64,000 bases of DNA from Neisseria uirgultaei (GTDB taxonomy: Bacteria > Pseudomonadota > Gammaproteobacteria > Burkholderiales > Neisseriaceae). The notes below the pieces were generated by a model, which saw only the letters and a list, made by a program, of their open reading frames with translations, had not been told where the DNA came from and did no database searches. Positions 8,582 through 17,055 of this stretch are shown here, one piece after another (within the stretch, counting starts at the first letter, position 1; every line of letters starts with the position of its first letter). The position numbers and the translations under genes were made by a program. The stretch spans positions 1-64,000 of the forward strand of contig NZ_CAUIYF010000006.1 of the NCBI RefSeq assembly GCF_962719845.1, given 5' to 3'.

Positions 8582-8911
8582 ATGTCATTACCCCCATGCC
8601 CGCAATGCGCCTCCGAATACACCTATGAAGACGGCGGACAATACATCTGCCCCGAATGCACCCACGAATGGAATGAAACCGAATCCGCCGCCGACCTTGC
8701 GGCTCAAGTGCTCGATGCCAACGGCGCGGCGCTGCAAAACGGCGACACCGTCATCCTCATCAAAGACCTCAAGGTAAAAGGCAGCTCGATGGTGATCAAA
8801 CAAGGTACGAAAGTCAAAGGCATACGCCTGCAGGAAGGCGATCACAACATCGGCTGCAAAATCGACGGCAGCGCGATGAATTTAAAATCCGAATTCGTCA
8901 AAAAAGCCTGA
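8582..8911 (+). CDS. PhnA/YjdM-family zinc-ribbon protein
   Basis: The 109-residue protein has an N-terminal zinc ribbon with two CPxC knuckles (CPQC near residue 6, CPEC near 25), then an SH3-like barrel with the KGSSMVIKQGTKVKGIRL segment typical of the PhnA family. The family name comes from a phosphonate locus but the protein is not required for phosphonate use; its role is unknown. AAGGA precedes the ATG. Confidence 0.85.
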   Translation: MSLPPCPQCASEYTYEDGGQYICPECTHEWNETESAADLAAQVLDANGAALQNGDTVILIKDLKVKGSSMVIKQGTKVKGIRLQEGDHNIGCKIDGSAMNLKSEFVKKA

Positions 8912-8927
8912 CCGCCCAAACAGTAAA

Positions 8928-8963
8928 ATGCCGTCTGAACCCCTTGTCGGATTCAGACGGCAT
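8928..8963. terminator. DUS inverted-pair terminator (phnA-like / efeB, convergent)
   Basis: AT-DUS and its inverted copy around a 12-base loop between convergent genes, with a preceding A run and a following T run. Confidence 0.8.
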
Positions 8964-8980
8964 TTATCCGTCAGGCAAGT

Positions 8981-10246
8981 TTATACGCCCAGCAGCCCTT
9001 GCCCCAAGAAGCCGCCTTTTTCCACGCCGGGCAAGACGAAGAAATAGCCGCCGCCGAAGGGGCTGATGTATTCCTCCAGCGGTTCGCCGTTAAGGAGGTT
9101 TTGCACGAAGATGAATCCGTCGGCAAGGTTTGCCTGATAGCAGATGAACACCAGCCCGACATCAAGCTGTCCGCTTGAGGCGAGTCCGCGCGAATAGTTG
9201 TAGGCGCGGCGGAAGAGGCGGTGTTTTTTGAGGAATTCGGGATCGCGCGGATTCGCCAGGCGCATATGGCTGTCTTTGGGCGTGGTATTACCCTCGGGGT
9301 CTTTGGCAAAATCCGGTTGGTCGGCTTCTTTTTTGCCGTCCATCGGCGCGCCGCTGTATTTGCGCCGCCCGAAAATGTCGGTTTGCTCTTGAAGCGGCGT
9401 CCTGTCCCAAAACTCGACAAAGTGGCGGATAAGGCGGACTGCCTGATAGCTGCCGTTTTTCGCCCACTCCGGTTCGTCAAGGCTGTTGGCGGCCACACCC
9501 GTCCACAAAACCTCGTCGGCGGTTTTAGGATCGGAAACCTTGGGGTTGCCCGTGCCGTCGCGGAAGCCCAACAGGTTGCGCGCCGCCATTGCGCCGGGTT
9601 CGGATTTAGGCTGCCATCCGTCGATACTCCAGCGGATAACGGCGGTTTGGGCGGTGTGTTTGATGATGTCGCGCAGGGCAGCTTGGCAGGTTTCGGGGGT
9701 AAAGGCGCAGATTTGCAGGCTCAAATCGCCGTCGCACCAGCTTTTTTGCAGCTTATCGTTGGAGAAGTCGCGCATTTCCTGCAAATGAACCGGTTTTTTG
9801 TCTTTGAGTCCGAATCGGCCGTCAAACAGGCTGCTGCCCACCCCCACGGTAACGGTCAATCCGTCTGGGTTGAAGGCTTTGCCCAAAATGCCGCTGCCGG
9901 CGGGCGGAAGTTTGTCGTCGCCGTCTTGGTATTCGCCGCCTTGGGTGAGAAACTCGATGCGGGCGGTCAGCGTGCGGAACAGATTTTCCAGCTGCTTGGC
10001 ACTTTGCGCGGTTACGTCGAAGGCGCACATAATCGAAAATGCCTGCTGCGGCGTAACGATGCCTGCCTGATGTTCGCCGTAGCAGGGATAAGCTTGGGGC
10101 GAATGTTGGCTTTCGGCGGTGCGTTCGGCGATTTTGCCCTGTTTTTTACCGCCGAGATAACCTCCGATTGCGCCGACTGCTCCGGCTGCGATCGCAGTTT
10201 TAAAGAGAGTGCGCCTGGTCGGTTGTGTCGGGTTGTTCGTACTCAT
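8981..10246 (-). CDS. efeB: Tat-exported DyP-type heme peroxidase EfeB
   Basis: The 421-residue product is the periplasmic heme peroxidase/deferrochelatase of the EfeUOB ferrous iron importer. A twin-arginine signal is clear (TRRTLFKTA then a hydrophobic stretch, residues 10-35). The family GxxDG motif is present as LGFRDGTGNP near residue 235, and a proximal-His segment RHFVEFWDR follows. AAAGGA precedes the ATG. It is the last gene of efeU-efeO-efeB, 142 bases after efeO with a DUS hairpin in the gap, so its expression may be partly uncoupled. Confidence 0.93.
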   Translation of the reverse strand: MSTNNPTQPTRRTLFKTAIAAGAVGAIGGYLGGKKQGKIAERTAESQHSPQAYPCYGEHQAGIVTPQQAFSIMCAFDVTAQSAKQLENLFRTLTARIEFLTQGGEYQDGDDKLPPAGSGILGKAFNPDGLTVTVGVGSSLFDGRFGLKDKKPVHLQEMRDFSNDKLQKSWCDGDLSLQICAFTPETCQAALRDIIKHTAQTAVIRWSIDGWQPKSEPGAMAARNLLGFRDGTGNPKVSDPKTADEVLWTGVAANSLDEPEWAKNGSYQAVRLIRHFVEFWDRTPLQEQTDIFGRRKYSGAPMDGKKEADQPDFAKDPEGNTTPKDSHMRLANPRDPEFLKKHRLFRRAYNYSRGLASSGQLDVGLVFICYQANLADGFIFVQNLLNGEPLEEYISPFGGGYFFVLPGVEKGGFLGQGLLGV

Positions 10247-10344
10247 GTTTTATCCTTTGTTTAAACTCTGTATCCGATACGGCGGAACGCGGGGAACGGA
10301 AACCTCCGCCTTTTTCAATACCTTTCCGGTTTTGCAGATAAAAT

Positions 10345-10378
10345 TTCAGACGGCATCTGTCGCCAAATGCCGTCTGAA
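10345..10378. terminator. DUS inverted pair between efeO and efeB
   Basis: TTCAGACGGCAT and ATGCCGTCTGAA form a stem around a 10-base loop, just after the efeO stop. It may reduce read-through into efeB. Confidence 0.6.
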
Positions 10379-10388
10379 CGCTTGCGGC

Positions 10389-11555
10389 TTATTTCAAGCC
10401 GAGTATGCCGCGAAGTTGGGCAAGGTCTTCGGCAAGCGCGTTGACGGGTGCCTGTAACGCTTTGCGGTCTGCCTCGCTCAGCTTGTCGTAGGTTTCAAAA
10501 CCGTCTTTAGTTCGGTATTTCGCCAGAATTTCGTTGACCTGTTTGAAGTTGGTATCGGTTTTTTCCAACAAGGCTTTGTTTTTGGCCTCAATCAGCGGAC
10601 GGAACAAATCGACGATTTTTTTAGATCCATCCACATTGGCTTGGAAGTCGCTCAAATCGGTGTGGCTGTACCGGTCTTCTTCGCCGCTGATTTTACTGCC
10701 CGCCACTTCTTCAATCAGTTCGGACGCGCCGCCGACCACTTTGCCCGGAGGGAACGCCAATGCGTCGATTTCTTTTTGCAGGGCTTCGACATCGGTCATC
10801 AGTTTGGCTGCGGTTTCCTTCACACCGGACACGTCTTTTTCTACCCAAAGGGCGTGTTCGATACGGTGGAAGCCGGTAAATCCGGCATCTTTCGCACCGT
10901 CTTTGAAGTCGTCTTCACGCGCATCGATGACGGGGTCGAGTTCGCTGAAAAGCTCAGCAATCGGTTCGATGCGTTCGTAGTGGACGCGGGTGGCGGCAAA
11001 CAGGGATTTCGCCTTTTCAATGTCGCCTGCTTTGACGGCTTCGGTAAAGGTTTTGGTTTTCGCCACCAGCTCTTTAACCTCGCCTTGAACGTAGGCTTTA
11101 TAGTCGGCGAGCGGTTGGGACAGTTTTTCCAAATCCGCTTCATTGGCGGTGTCTTTAAAGCCGCTGTCGGTAACCACCAGCTTGCCGCGCGGATTGGTCA
11201 AAAGGCCGCAAGTCATTTCGTATTCGCCCGGCAACAGGGTTACGGTCATTTTGTCGGAAAGTCCGGGGGCGATGTTTTCGCGCTCGTCCACCACCATCAC
11301 ACCTTTCAGGATTTCCCATTCGAGCTTGCGGCCGCTGTTGTTTTTAATATTGAACACAACCTGTCCGCTCGGTACGGTCAGCTCCATTGGTTCGCAAGCG
11401 TTGTCGTTGACGGCGATACTGACCGAACCGCCCTCGTTGGCGGCTTGCGCCTCACCGGACGCTGCCGGCGCAGCTTTCTCTGCCTCCGGCGGCTGGCATG
11501 CGGTCAAACCTAAGGCAAGCATAACGGACAATGCGGTCAAATTGAGTTTTCTCAT
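10389..11555 (-). CDS. efeO: Periplasmic iron-uptake protein EfeO (cupredoxin-M75)
   Basis: The 388-residue precursor carries a signal peptide with a lipoprotein-like LTAC (near residue 20), an N-terminal cupredoxin-like domain (about 45-130) and an EfeM/EfeO M75 domain with the HxxE motif (HRIEH near 235). EfeO is thought to bind and oxidise or present iron to the EfeU permease. Its start overlaps the efeU stop in an ATGA, so the two are translationally coupled. AGAGGAA precedes the start. Confidence 0.93.
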   Translation of the reverse strand: MRKLNLTALSVMLALGLTACQPPEAEKAAPAASGEAQAANEGGSVSIAVNDNACEPMELTVPSGQVVFNIKNNSGRKLEWEILKGVMVVDERENIAPGLSDKMTVTLLPGEYEMTCGLLTNPRGKLVVTDSGFKDTANEADLEKLSQPLADYKAYVQGEVKELVAKTKTFTEAVKAGDIEKAKSLFAATRVHYERIEPIAELFSELDPVIDAREDDFKDGAKDAGFTGFHRIEHALWVEKDVSGVKETAAKLMTDVEALQKEIDALAFPPGKVVGGASELIEEVAGSKISGEEDRYSHTDLSDFQANVDGSKKIVDLFRPLIEAKNKALLEKTDTNFKQVNEILAKYRTKDGFETYDKLSEADRKALQAPVNALAEDLAQLRGILGLK

Positions 11556-12391
11556 TTCAGTTCCTCTTTACGGGTTAAAGTTTCAGACGGCCTGCTGCCG
11601 CGTAAAAACCAAGTCATGACGGGAATAAGGTACAGCAGCCAAACCAAGGCCTCGCCCTGCGTCGGATGGTCGGTATAACCGAAAAATCCGCCGAGCAGCA
11701 CACCTAACGGACTGTCTTCGTGCAAATATTTTGATGAGTCGAACACAATGTCCTGAAGCGAGTTCCAAATACCTGCTTCGTGCAGAGCGCGCAGCGAACC
11801 GGCAAGCAGGCCGGCGGCAACAACAATCAGAAACGCCCCCGTCCAACGGAAAAACTTCGCCAAATTCAGGCGCATCCCGCCCTGATAAATCAACGCTCCG
11901 ATAACGGCGGCAGCCAAAACCCCCGCTACCGCGCCGGCCGGCATCTGCCACGTCGGGCTCTGTTTGAATACGGCAAGCAGGAAAAAAACACTCTCCAGAC
12001 CTTCGCGCGCCACAGCAAGAAACGCCATACCGACCAAGGCCCATCCTTGGCCGCTGCCACGGTTCAAAGCCGCCTGCACAGAATCCTGAAGCTGCTGCTT
12101 CATCGAACGCGCCGCCTTTTTCATCCATAAAATCATATAAGTCAGCATCGCGACAGCAACCAAACCGATAATGCCGACGACGAACTCCTGCTGCTTCTGG
12201 GGAATCTCGCCCGTTGCCGAATGGATGCCGTATCCGATGCCCAAACACATCAAAGAAGCAAGAACAACCCCGAACCAGACCTTAGGCATCAGCTTGGAAT
12301 GTCCGGACTGCTTCAAAAAACCTGCAACGATACCGACGATGAGTGCAGCTTCGATACCCTCGCGCAACATAATTAGAAAAGCAACCAGCAT
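11552..12391 (-). CDS. efeU: FTR1-family iron permease EfeU
   Basis: The 279-residue inner-membrane protein has seven hydrophobic segments and the two FTR1 iron-binding REXXE motifs, REGIE near residue 10 and REGLE near 130. The length equals E. coli EfeU. It is the first gene of efeUOB, a ferrous/ferric iron import system. No strong ribosome site precedes the ATG. A candidate promoter is at 12435-12462. Confidence 0.95.
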   Translation of the reverse strand: MLVAFLIMLREGIEAALIVGIVAGFLKQSGHSKLMPKVWFGVVLASLMCLGIGYGIHSATGEIPQKQQEFVVGIIGLVAVAMLTYMILWMKKAARSMKQQLQDSVQAALNRGSGQGWALVGMAFLAVAREGLESVFFLLAVFKQSPTWQMPAGAVAGVLAAAVIGALIYQGGMRLNLAKFFRWTGAFLIVVAAGLLAGSLRALHEAGIWNSLQDIVFDSSKYLHEDSPLGVLLGGFFGYTDHPTQGEALVWLLYLIPVMTWFLRGSRPSETLTRKEELK

Positions 12392-12434
12392 AAGTATCAG
12401 TTTATAAGTAAATGGACGGTATATTATCAGGACA

Positions 12435-12462
12435 TTTATATGACTTGTAAATAAGAATACAA
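12435..12462 (-). promoter_or_regulatory. Candidate promoter of efeUOB
   Basis: On the minus strand, TTGTAT, a 16-base spacer, then TATAAA, about 45 bases before the efeU start. I could not see a convincing Fur box. Confidence 0.4.
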
Positions 12463-12599
12463 ACTATTTTGCCCTATTTTTTTCAAACTACCCCACCGTC
12501 GGAAAACTTCAGGGCTGTGTTAAAATCTCCTTTTTCAAACCTTTAAAAAATCAGTCTCTTGAAAATCCGATTCAAGGATTTCAACGGTATTGCCCCATT

Positions 12600-13925
12600 A
12601 TGAAAAAACACCTGTTTCAAACGGCGCTGTTCGGCATAGTTGCCGCCATTCTTGCCGCCTGTCAAAGCAAAAGCATCCAAACCCTCCCGATTCCCGATAC
12701 ATCCGTTATTCAAGGCCCCGACCGCCCTGCGGGTACCCCTTTTCCCGCCGGTACGGCAGTTTCGGGCGGAGGGGCGGTTTACACGGCGGTTCCTCACGAC
12801 AGCCTGCCGCACTGGAGCGCGCAAAACTTTACCCAGAGCCTGCAGTCTTTCAGGCTTGGCTGCTCAAATTTGAAAAACCGCCAAGGCTGGCAGGATGTGT
12901 GTGCCCAAGCCTTTCAAACCCCCGTGCAACATTTGCCGGCAAAATACTTTTTTGAACGCTATTTCACCCCTTGGCAGGTTGCAGGCAACGGAAGCCTTGC
13001 CGGCACGGTTACCGGCTATTACGAACCGGTACTGCAAGGAGATGACAGGCGGACGGCCCAAGCCCGCTTCCCTATTTACGGCATTCCCAATGATTTTATT
13101 TCCGTCCCGCTGCCTGCAGGTTTGAGGAGCGGAAAAAACCTTGTCCGCATCAGGCAGACGGGAAAAAACAGCGGCACAATCGACAATACCGGCGGCACAC
13201 ATACCGCCGACCTCTCCCAATTCCCCATCACCGCGCGCACAACGGCAATCAAGGGCAGGTTTGAAGGAAGCCGCTTCCTCCCTTACCACACGCGCAACCA
13301 AATCAACGGCGGCGCGCTTGATGGCAAAGCCCCCATCCTCGGCTATGCCGAAGACCCCGTCGAACTTTTTTTCATGCACATACAAGGCTCAGGCCGTCTG
13401 AAAACTCCGTCTGGCAAATACATCCGCATCGGCTATGCCGACAAAAACGAGCATCCCTATGTTTCCATCGGAAAATACATGGCGGATAAGGGTTACCTCA
13501 AACTCGGGCAAACCTCCATGCAGGGCATTAAATCTTATATGCGGCAAAACCCGCAACGCCTCGCCGAAGTTTTGGGGCAGAACCCCAGCTATGTCTTTTT
13601 CCGCGAGCTTGCCGGAAGCAGCAATGACGGCCCCGTCGGCGCACTGGGCACTCCGTTGATGGGGGAATATGCCGGCGCAGTCGACCGGCACTACATTACC
13701 TTGGGCGCGCCCTTATTTGTCGCTACCGCCCACCCGATTACCCGCAAAGCCCTCAACCGCCTGATTATGGCGCAGGATACCGGCAGCGCGATTAAAGGCG
13801 CGGTGCGCGTGGATTATTTCTGGGGTTACGGCGACGAAGCAGGGGAACTTGCCGGAAAACAGAAAACCACGGGGTACGTCTGGCAGCTTCTACCCAACGG
13901 CATGAAGCCCGAATACCGGCCGTAA
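12600..13925 (+). CDS. mltA: Membrane-bound lytic murein transglycosylase A (GNA33)
   Basis: The 441-residue lipoprotein (lipobox LAAC at residue 18-21) cleaves glycan strands to 1,6-anhydromuropeptides at the outer membrane. The MltA domain is followed by the 3D domain, whose catalytic-Asp segment is visible as VDYFWGYGDEAG near residue 402. The family contributes to cell separation and peptidoglycan release; the meningococcal protein is the vaccine antigen GNA33. It is divergent from efeU. A coding AG-type DUS (AGGCCGTCTGAA) is near 13391. Confidence 0.95.
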   Translation: MKKHLFQTALFGIVAAILAACQSKSIQTLPIPDTSVIQGPDRPAGTPFPAGTAVSGGGAVYTAVPHDSLPHWSAQNFTQSLQSFRLGCSNLKNRQGWQDVCAQAFQTPVQHLPAKYFFERYFTPWQVAGNGSLAGTVTGYYEPVLQGDDRRTAQARFPIYGIPNDFISVPLPAGLRSGKNLVRIRQTGKNSGTIDNTGGTHTADLSQFPITARTTAIKGRFEGSRFLPYHTRNQINGGALDGKAPILGYAEDPVELFFMHIQGSGRLKTPSGKYIRIGYADKNEHPYVSIGKYMADKGYLKLGQTSMQGIKSYMRQNPQRLAEVLGQNPSYVFFRELAGSSNDGPVGALGTPLMGEYAGAVDRHYITLGAPLFVATAHPITRKALNRLIMAQDTGSAIKGAVRVDYFWGYGDEAGELAGKQKTTGYVWQLLPNGMKPEYRP

Positions 13926-14297
13926 ACCGGCAAAACAATGCCGTCTGAAGCCCATCACGGCCAATCGGGCGCATTAAGGTGAGGTTTTGAGATACCGCAG
14001 GCACAAGTCGGCCGGTCGGACAAAACGCCTTTTTTATAGTGGATTAACAAAACCAGTACGGCGTTGCCTCGCCTTGCCGTACTATTCGGCTTCGTCGCCT
14101 TGTCCTGATTTTTGTTAATCCACTATATTTGGCGGAATGGATTTCCGCCCGAACGGAAATACCCCTTGCAAATGGTCGGAATCAAACGGGTATTCAAACG
14201 CGTCCGAACAAAAAAAAGCGGACATTCCCGCCCGCCCGTACCGGTACGGAAACCGCACATCCGATTCGGACGGCGGCATCCTCCCGGTTGTCCTCTG
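13926..14297. other. Gene-free stretch with CREE and CREE-linked repeat
   Basis: No gene is supported here. It holds a DUS at about 13938, a short CREE at 14035-14127 and, immediately after, a segment (14142-14200) that recurs next to another CREE at 56512-56580. Confidence 0.7.
14035..14127. repeat. Correia element, short form (93 bp)
   Basis: It is bounded by inverted TATAGTGGATTAACAAAA termini. It lacks the central block of the 155-bp copies and a further dozen bases relative to the 107-bp copy at 58671. Confidence 0.9.
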
Positions 14298-14819
14298 CTA
14301 AAGCAACAATGCCGAGGGTCTGCCGTTGCATTTGATTTCTTTTTCCAATTCGTCAAACTCGGCTTCAAACCGCCGTTTCAATTGTTCGATCGCCGCCTGA
14401 CGCTGCTGATACGTTTGGTTTGACGGCAACGCCTTTCGTGCGTCGAGGTATGCCTGTATCGTTTGTCCGCACTTTTTCTGATGGACGATGATTTTGTCCT
14501 TCATCGCCGCATCGGTTTTCACATACTGCCTGCGTTCAACATACAGCTCTTTCCCGTCGTCGGAAAGTTTGATCGGGATTTCCCCTATCCCTGTGTTTAT
14601 CGAAAGCGCGCCGTCTTTTTCAGACAAAAGCAAAGACTCTTCCTCGCCTGTAACCACGTGGATTTTATTAAGGAAATAATTGCCTTTTTCTTTTTTGATG
14701 GCAATCATACCCTCTTTTTTGTCCGACTTTTCGCGCCAATAACCCTCGTAACCGCCGGCATCCTTACCGCAGCCCGCCAACACCGCCGCCACGCCGACGG
14801 CCAAAAGCATTTGTTTCAT
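14298..14819 (-). CDS. Hypothetical lipoprotein
   Basis: The 173-residue precursor has a lipobox (LAGC near residue 17-20), then a charged region. The middle looks beta-rich (Lys/Glu/Gly alternation) and the C-terminal third (about 115-165) has Gln/Lys/Glu-rich helices with two Cys. I recognise no family. The second ATG (14819) is chosen because GGAG lies seven bases before it and only one base before the first ATG. Confidence 0.75.
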   Translation of the reverse strand: MKQMLLAVGVAAVLAGCGKDAGGYEGYWREKSDKKEGMIAIKKEKGNYFLNKIHVVTGEEESLLLSEKDGALSINTGIGEIPIKLSDDGKELYVERRQYVKTDAAMKDKIIVHQKKCGQTIQAYLDARKALPSNQTYQQRQAAIEQLKRRFEAEFDELEKEIKCNGRPSALLL

Positions 14820-14917
14820 TTCCATACTCCGTTAATATTAAGACCTGGCGAGTATATTGTTTTTTTTTTTCAGCTTGTCAATATTGATTTGCAAAAACTA
14901 TAAACCGACGGCAGGTA

Positions 14918-14995
14918 ATGCCGTCTGAACACCCATCCCAGATAAACAGGGAAATCCCTCCTTTTTTTGAGCAAGCCCAAGCCTTCAGACGGCAT
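14918..14995. repeat. Widely spaced DUS inverted pair upstream of glmS
   Basis: AT-DUS at 14918-14929 and its inverted copy at 14984-14995 are separated by 54 bases. The 276-base gap between the lipoprotein gene and glmS otherwise shows nothing recognisable. I found no glmS ribozyme core. Confidence 0.7.
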
Positions 14996-15101
14996 TTTGC
15001 TGTTTTCCGACACGAGAGGCGGTTTATAATCCGAAGCGGAAGGTGCGGCACGGGAGCCGTCCGCGCCTGTTTTTTTTTCAACCGGATACTAAGGAACAGT
15101 C

Positions 15102-16940
15102 ATGTGCGGTATCGTCGGCGCCATCCGCGCCCATCACAACGTCGTCGATTTTCTGACCGACGGCCTCAAACGCCTCGAATACCGGGGTTATGATTCATCA
15201 GGCATTGCCGTCAATACCGACGGCAACATCAAGCGCGTGCGCCGTGTCGGCCGGGTTCAGTTGATGGAAGACGCGGCCCGTGAAAAAGGAATAGCAGGCA
15301 GCATCGGCATCGGACATACGCGTTGGGCGACACACGGCGGCGTTACCGAGCCGAACGCCCACCCGCACATCAGCGGCGGTATGATTGCCGTCGTACACAA
15401 CGGCATCATCGAAAACTTTGAAAGCGAACGCGAACGTTTGGAAGGTTTGGGATACCGTTTTGAATCTCAAACAGATACCGAGGTCATCGCACACAGCATC
15501 AATCACGAATACGCGCAAAACGGCGGCAGGCTGTTTGAAGCCGTGCAATCCGCATCCGCCCGTTTCCACGGCGCATATGCGATTGCCGTCATGGCTCAGG
15601 ACAACCCGGACGAGATGGTCGTGGCGCGTATGGGCTGCCCGCTTTTGGTCGCTTTAGGCGACGATGAAACCTTTATCGCTTCGGACGTATCCGCCGTCAT
15701 CGCCTTTACGCGCCGCGTGGCGTACCTCGAAGACGGCGACATCGCGCTGCTGGCTTCAGACGGCATCAAAAGGCTGACCGATAAAAACGGCCTGTCCGCC
15801 GAACGCAAAGTCAAGGTATCCGAACTCTCGCTCGCCTCTTTGGAACTGGGCCCGTACAGCCACTTTATGCAAAAGGAAATCCACGAGCAGCCCCGCGCGA
15901 TTGCGGATACGGCGGAGGTTTTCCTCGACGGCGGCTTCATCCCCGAAAACTTCGGCAAAAACGCCAAAAGCGTGTTTGAAAGCATCCGCAGCGTCAAAAT
16001 CCTTGCCTGCGGCACGTCCTATTACGCCGCGCTGACCGCCAAATATTGGTTGGAATCCATCGCCAAAATCCCGTCCGATGTCGAAATCGCCAGCGAATAC
16101 CGGTACCGCAGCGTGATTGCCGACCCCGACCAACTGGTCATTACCATTTCCCAATCCGGCGAAACGCTGGACACGATGGAGGCTTTGAAATACGCCAAAT
16201 CCTTGGGACACCGCCACAGCCTCTCCATCTGCAACGTGATGGAATCCGCCCTGCCACGCGAAAGCAGCCTCGTGCTTTATACCCGTGCCGGTGCGGAAAT
16301 CGGCGTCGCCTCGACCAAGGCGTTTACCACGCAACTGGTTGCACTGTTCGGTTTAGCGGTAACGCTGGCGAAGGTACGCGGCTTGGTATCCGGCGAAGAT
16401 GAAGCACGTTACACCGAAGAACTCCGCCAGCTTCCTGGCAGCGTGCAGCACGCTTTGAACCTCGAACCGCAAATTGCCGCCTGGGCGCAACAGTTTGCCA
16501 AGAAAACCAGTGCACTGTTTTTGGGGCGCGGCATCCATTACCCGATTGCCCTTGAAGGAGCGTTGAAGCTGAAGGAAATCACCTACATCCACGCAGAAGC
16601 CTATCCTGCCGGCGAATTGAAGCACGGGCCGCTTGCTTTAGTGGACGAAAATATGCCCGTCGTCGTCATCGCGCCCAACGACAGCCTGCTGGACAAAGTC
16701 AAAGCCAATATGCAGGAAGTCGGCGCGCGCGGCGGCGAACTTTTCGTCTTTGCCGACCTCGACAGCAATTTTAATGCCACCGAAGGCGTGCACGTCATCC
16801 GCGCGCCGCGCCACGTCGGCGAATTGTCCCCCGTCGTGCATACCGTCCCCGTGCAGCTCCTCGCCTACCACACCGCCCTCGCACGCGGCACGGATGTGGA
16901 CAAGCCGCGCAATCTGGCGAAATCCGTAACCGTCGAATAA
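15102..16940 (+). CDS. glmS: Glutamine-fructose-6-phosphate aminotransferase
   Basis: GlmS forms glucosamine-6-phosphate from fructose-6-phosphate and glutamine. The 612-residue protein starts with the catalytic Cys2 (MCGIVG), has the class II amidotransferase domain (1-240) with RLEYRGYDS, and two SIS domains (SGETLDT near 350, SKAFTTQ near 398). The C-terminus KSVTVE is conserved. AAGGA precedes the ATG. Regulation by ribozyme, known in Gram-positives, is not seen. Confidence 0.97.
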   Translation: MCGIVGAIRAHHNVVDFLTDGLKRLEYRGYDSSGIAVNTDGNIKRVRRVGRVQLMEDAAREKGIAGSIGIGHTRWATHGGVTEPNAHPHISGGMIAVVHNGIIENFESERERLEGLGYRFESQTDTEVIAHSINHEYAQNGGRLFEAVQSASARFHGAYAIAVMAQDNPDEMVVARMGCPLLVALGDDETFIASDVSAVIAFTRRVAYLEDGDIALLASDGIKRLTDKNGLSAERKVKVSELSLASLELGPYSHFMQKEIHEQPRAIADTAEVFLDGGFIPENFGKNAKSVFESIRSVKILACGTSYYAALTAKYWLESIAKIPSDVEIASEYRYRSVIADPDQLVITISQSGETLDTMEALKYAKSLGHRHSLSICNVMESALPRESSLVLYTRAGAEIGVASTKAFTTQLVALFGLAVTLAKVRGLVSGEDEARYTEELRQLPGSVQHALNLEPQIAAWAQQFAKKTSALFLGRGIHYPIALEGALKLKEITYIHAEAYPAGELKHGPLALVDENMPVVVIAPNDSLLDKVKANMQEVGARGGELFVFADLDSNFNATEGVHVIRAPRHVGELSPVVHTVPVQLLAYHTALARGTDVDKPRNLAKSVTVE

Positions 16941-16959
16941 CGCCCGCCGTTTTGCAAAA

Positions 16960-16999
16960 ATGCCGTCTGAAGCCCGATTTTTCAGGCTTCAGACGGCAT
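16960..16999 (+). terminator. DUS inverted-pair terminator after glmS
   Basis: ATGCCGTCTGAAGCC pairs with GGCTTCAGACGGCAT around a 10-base loop, 19 bases after the glmS stop. Confidence 0.8.
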
Positions 17000-17055
17000 T
17001 TCCCCGTTTGATTTGCGGTATAATCCGCCTTTACCCATTGTTTGCAAAGCACAAT

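Noticed and set aside
14826..15101. glmS ribozyme upstream of glmS
   Set aside because: No recognisable ribozyme core in the 276-base leader, and the ribozyme is a Gram-positive feature.
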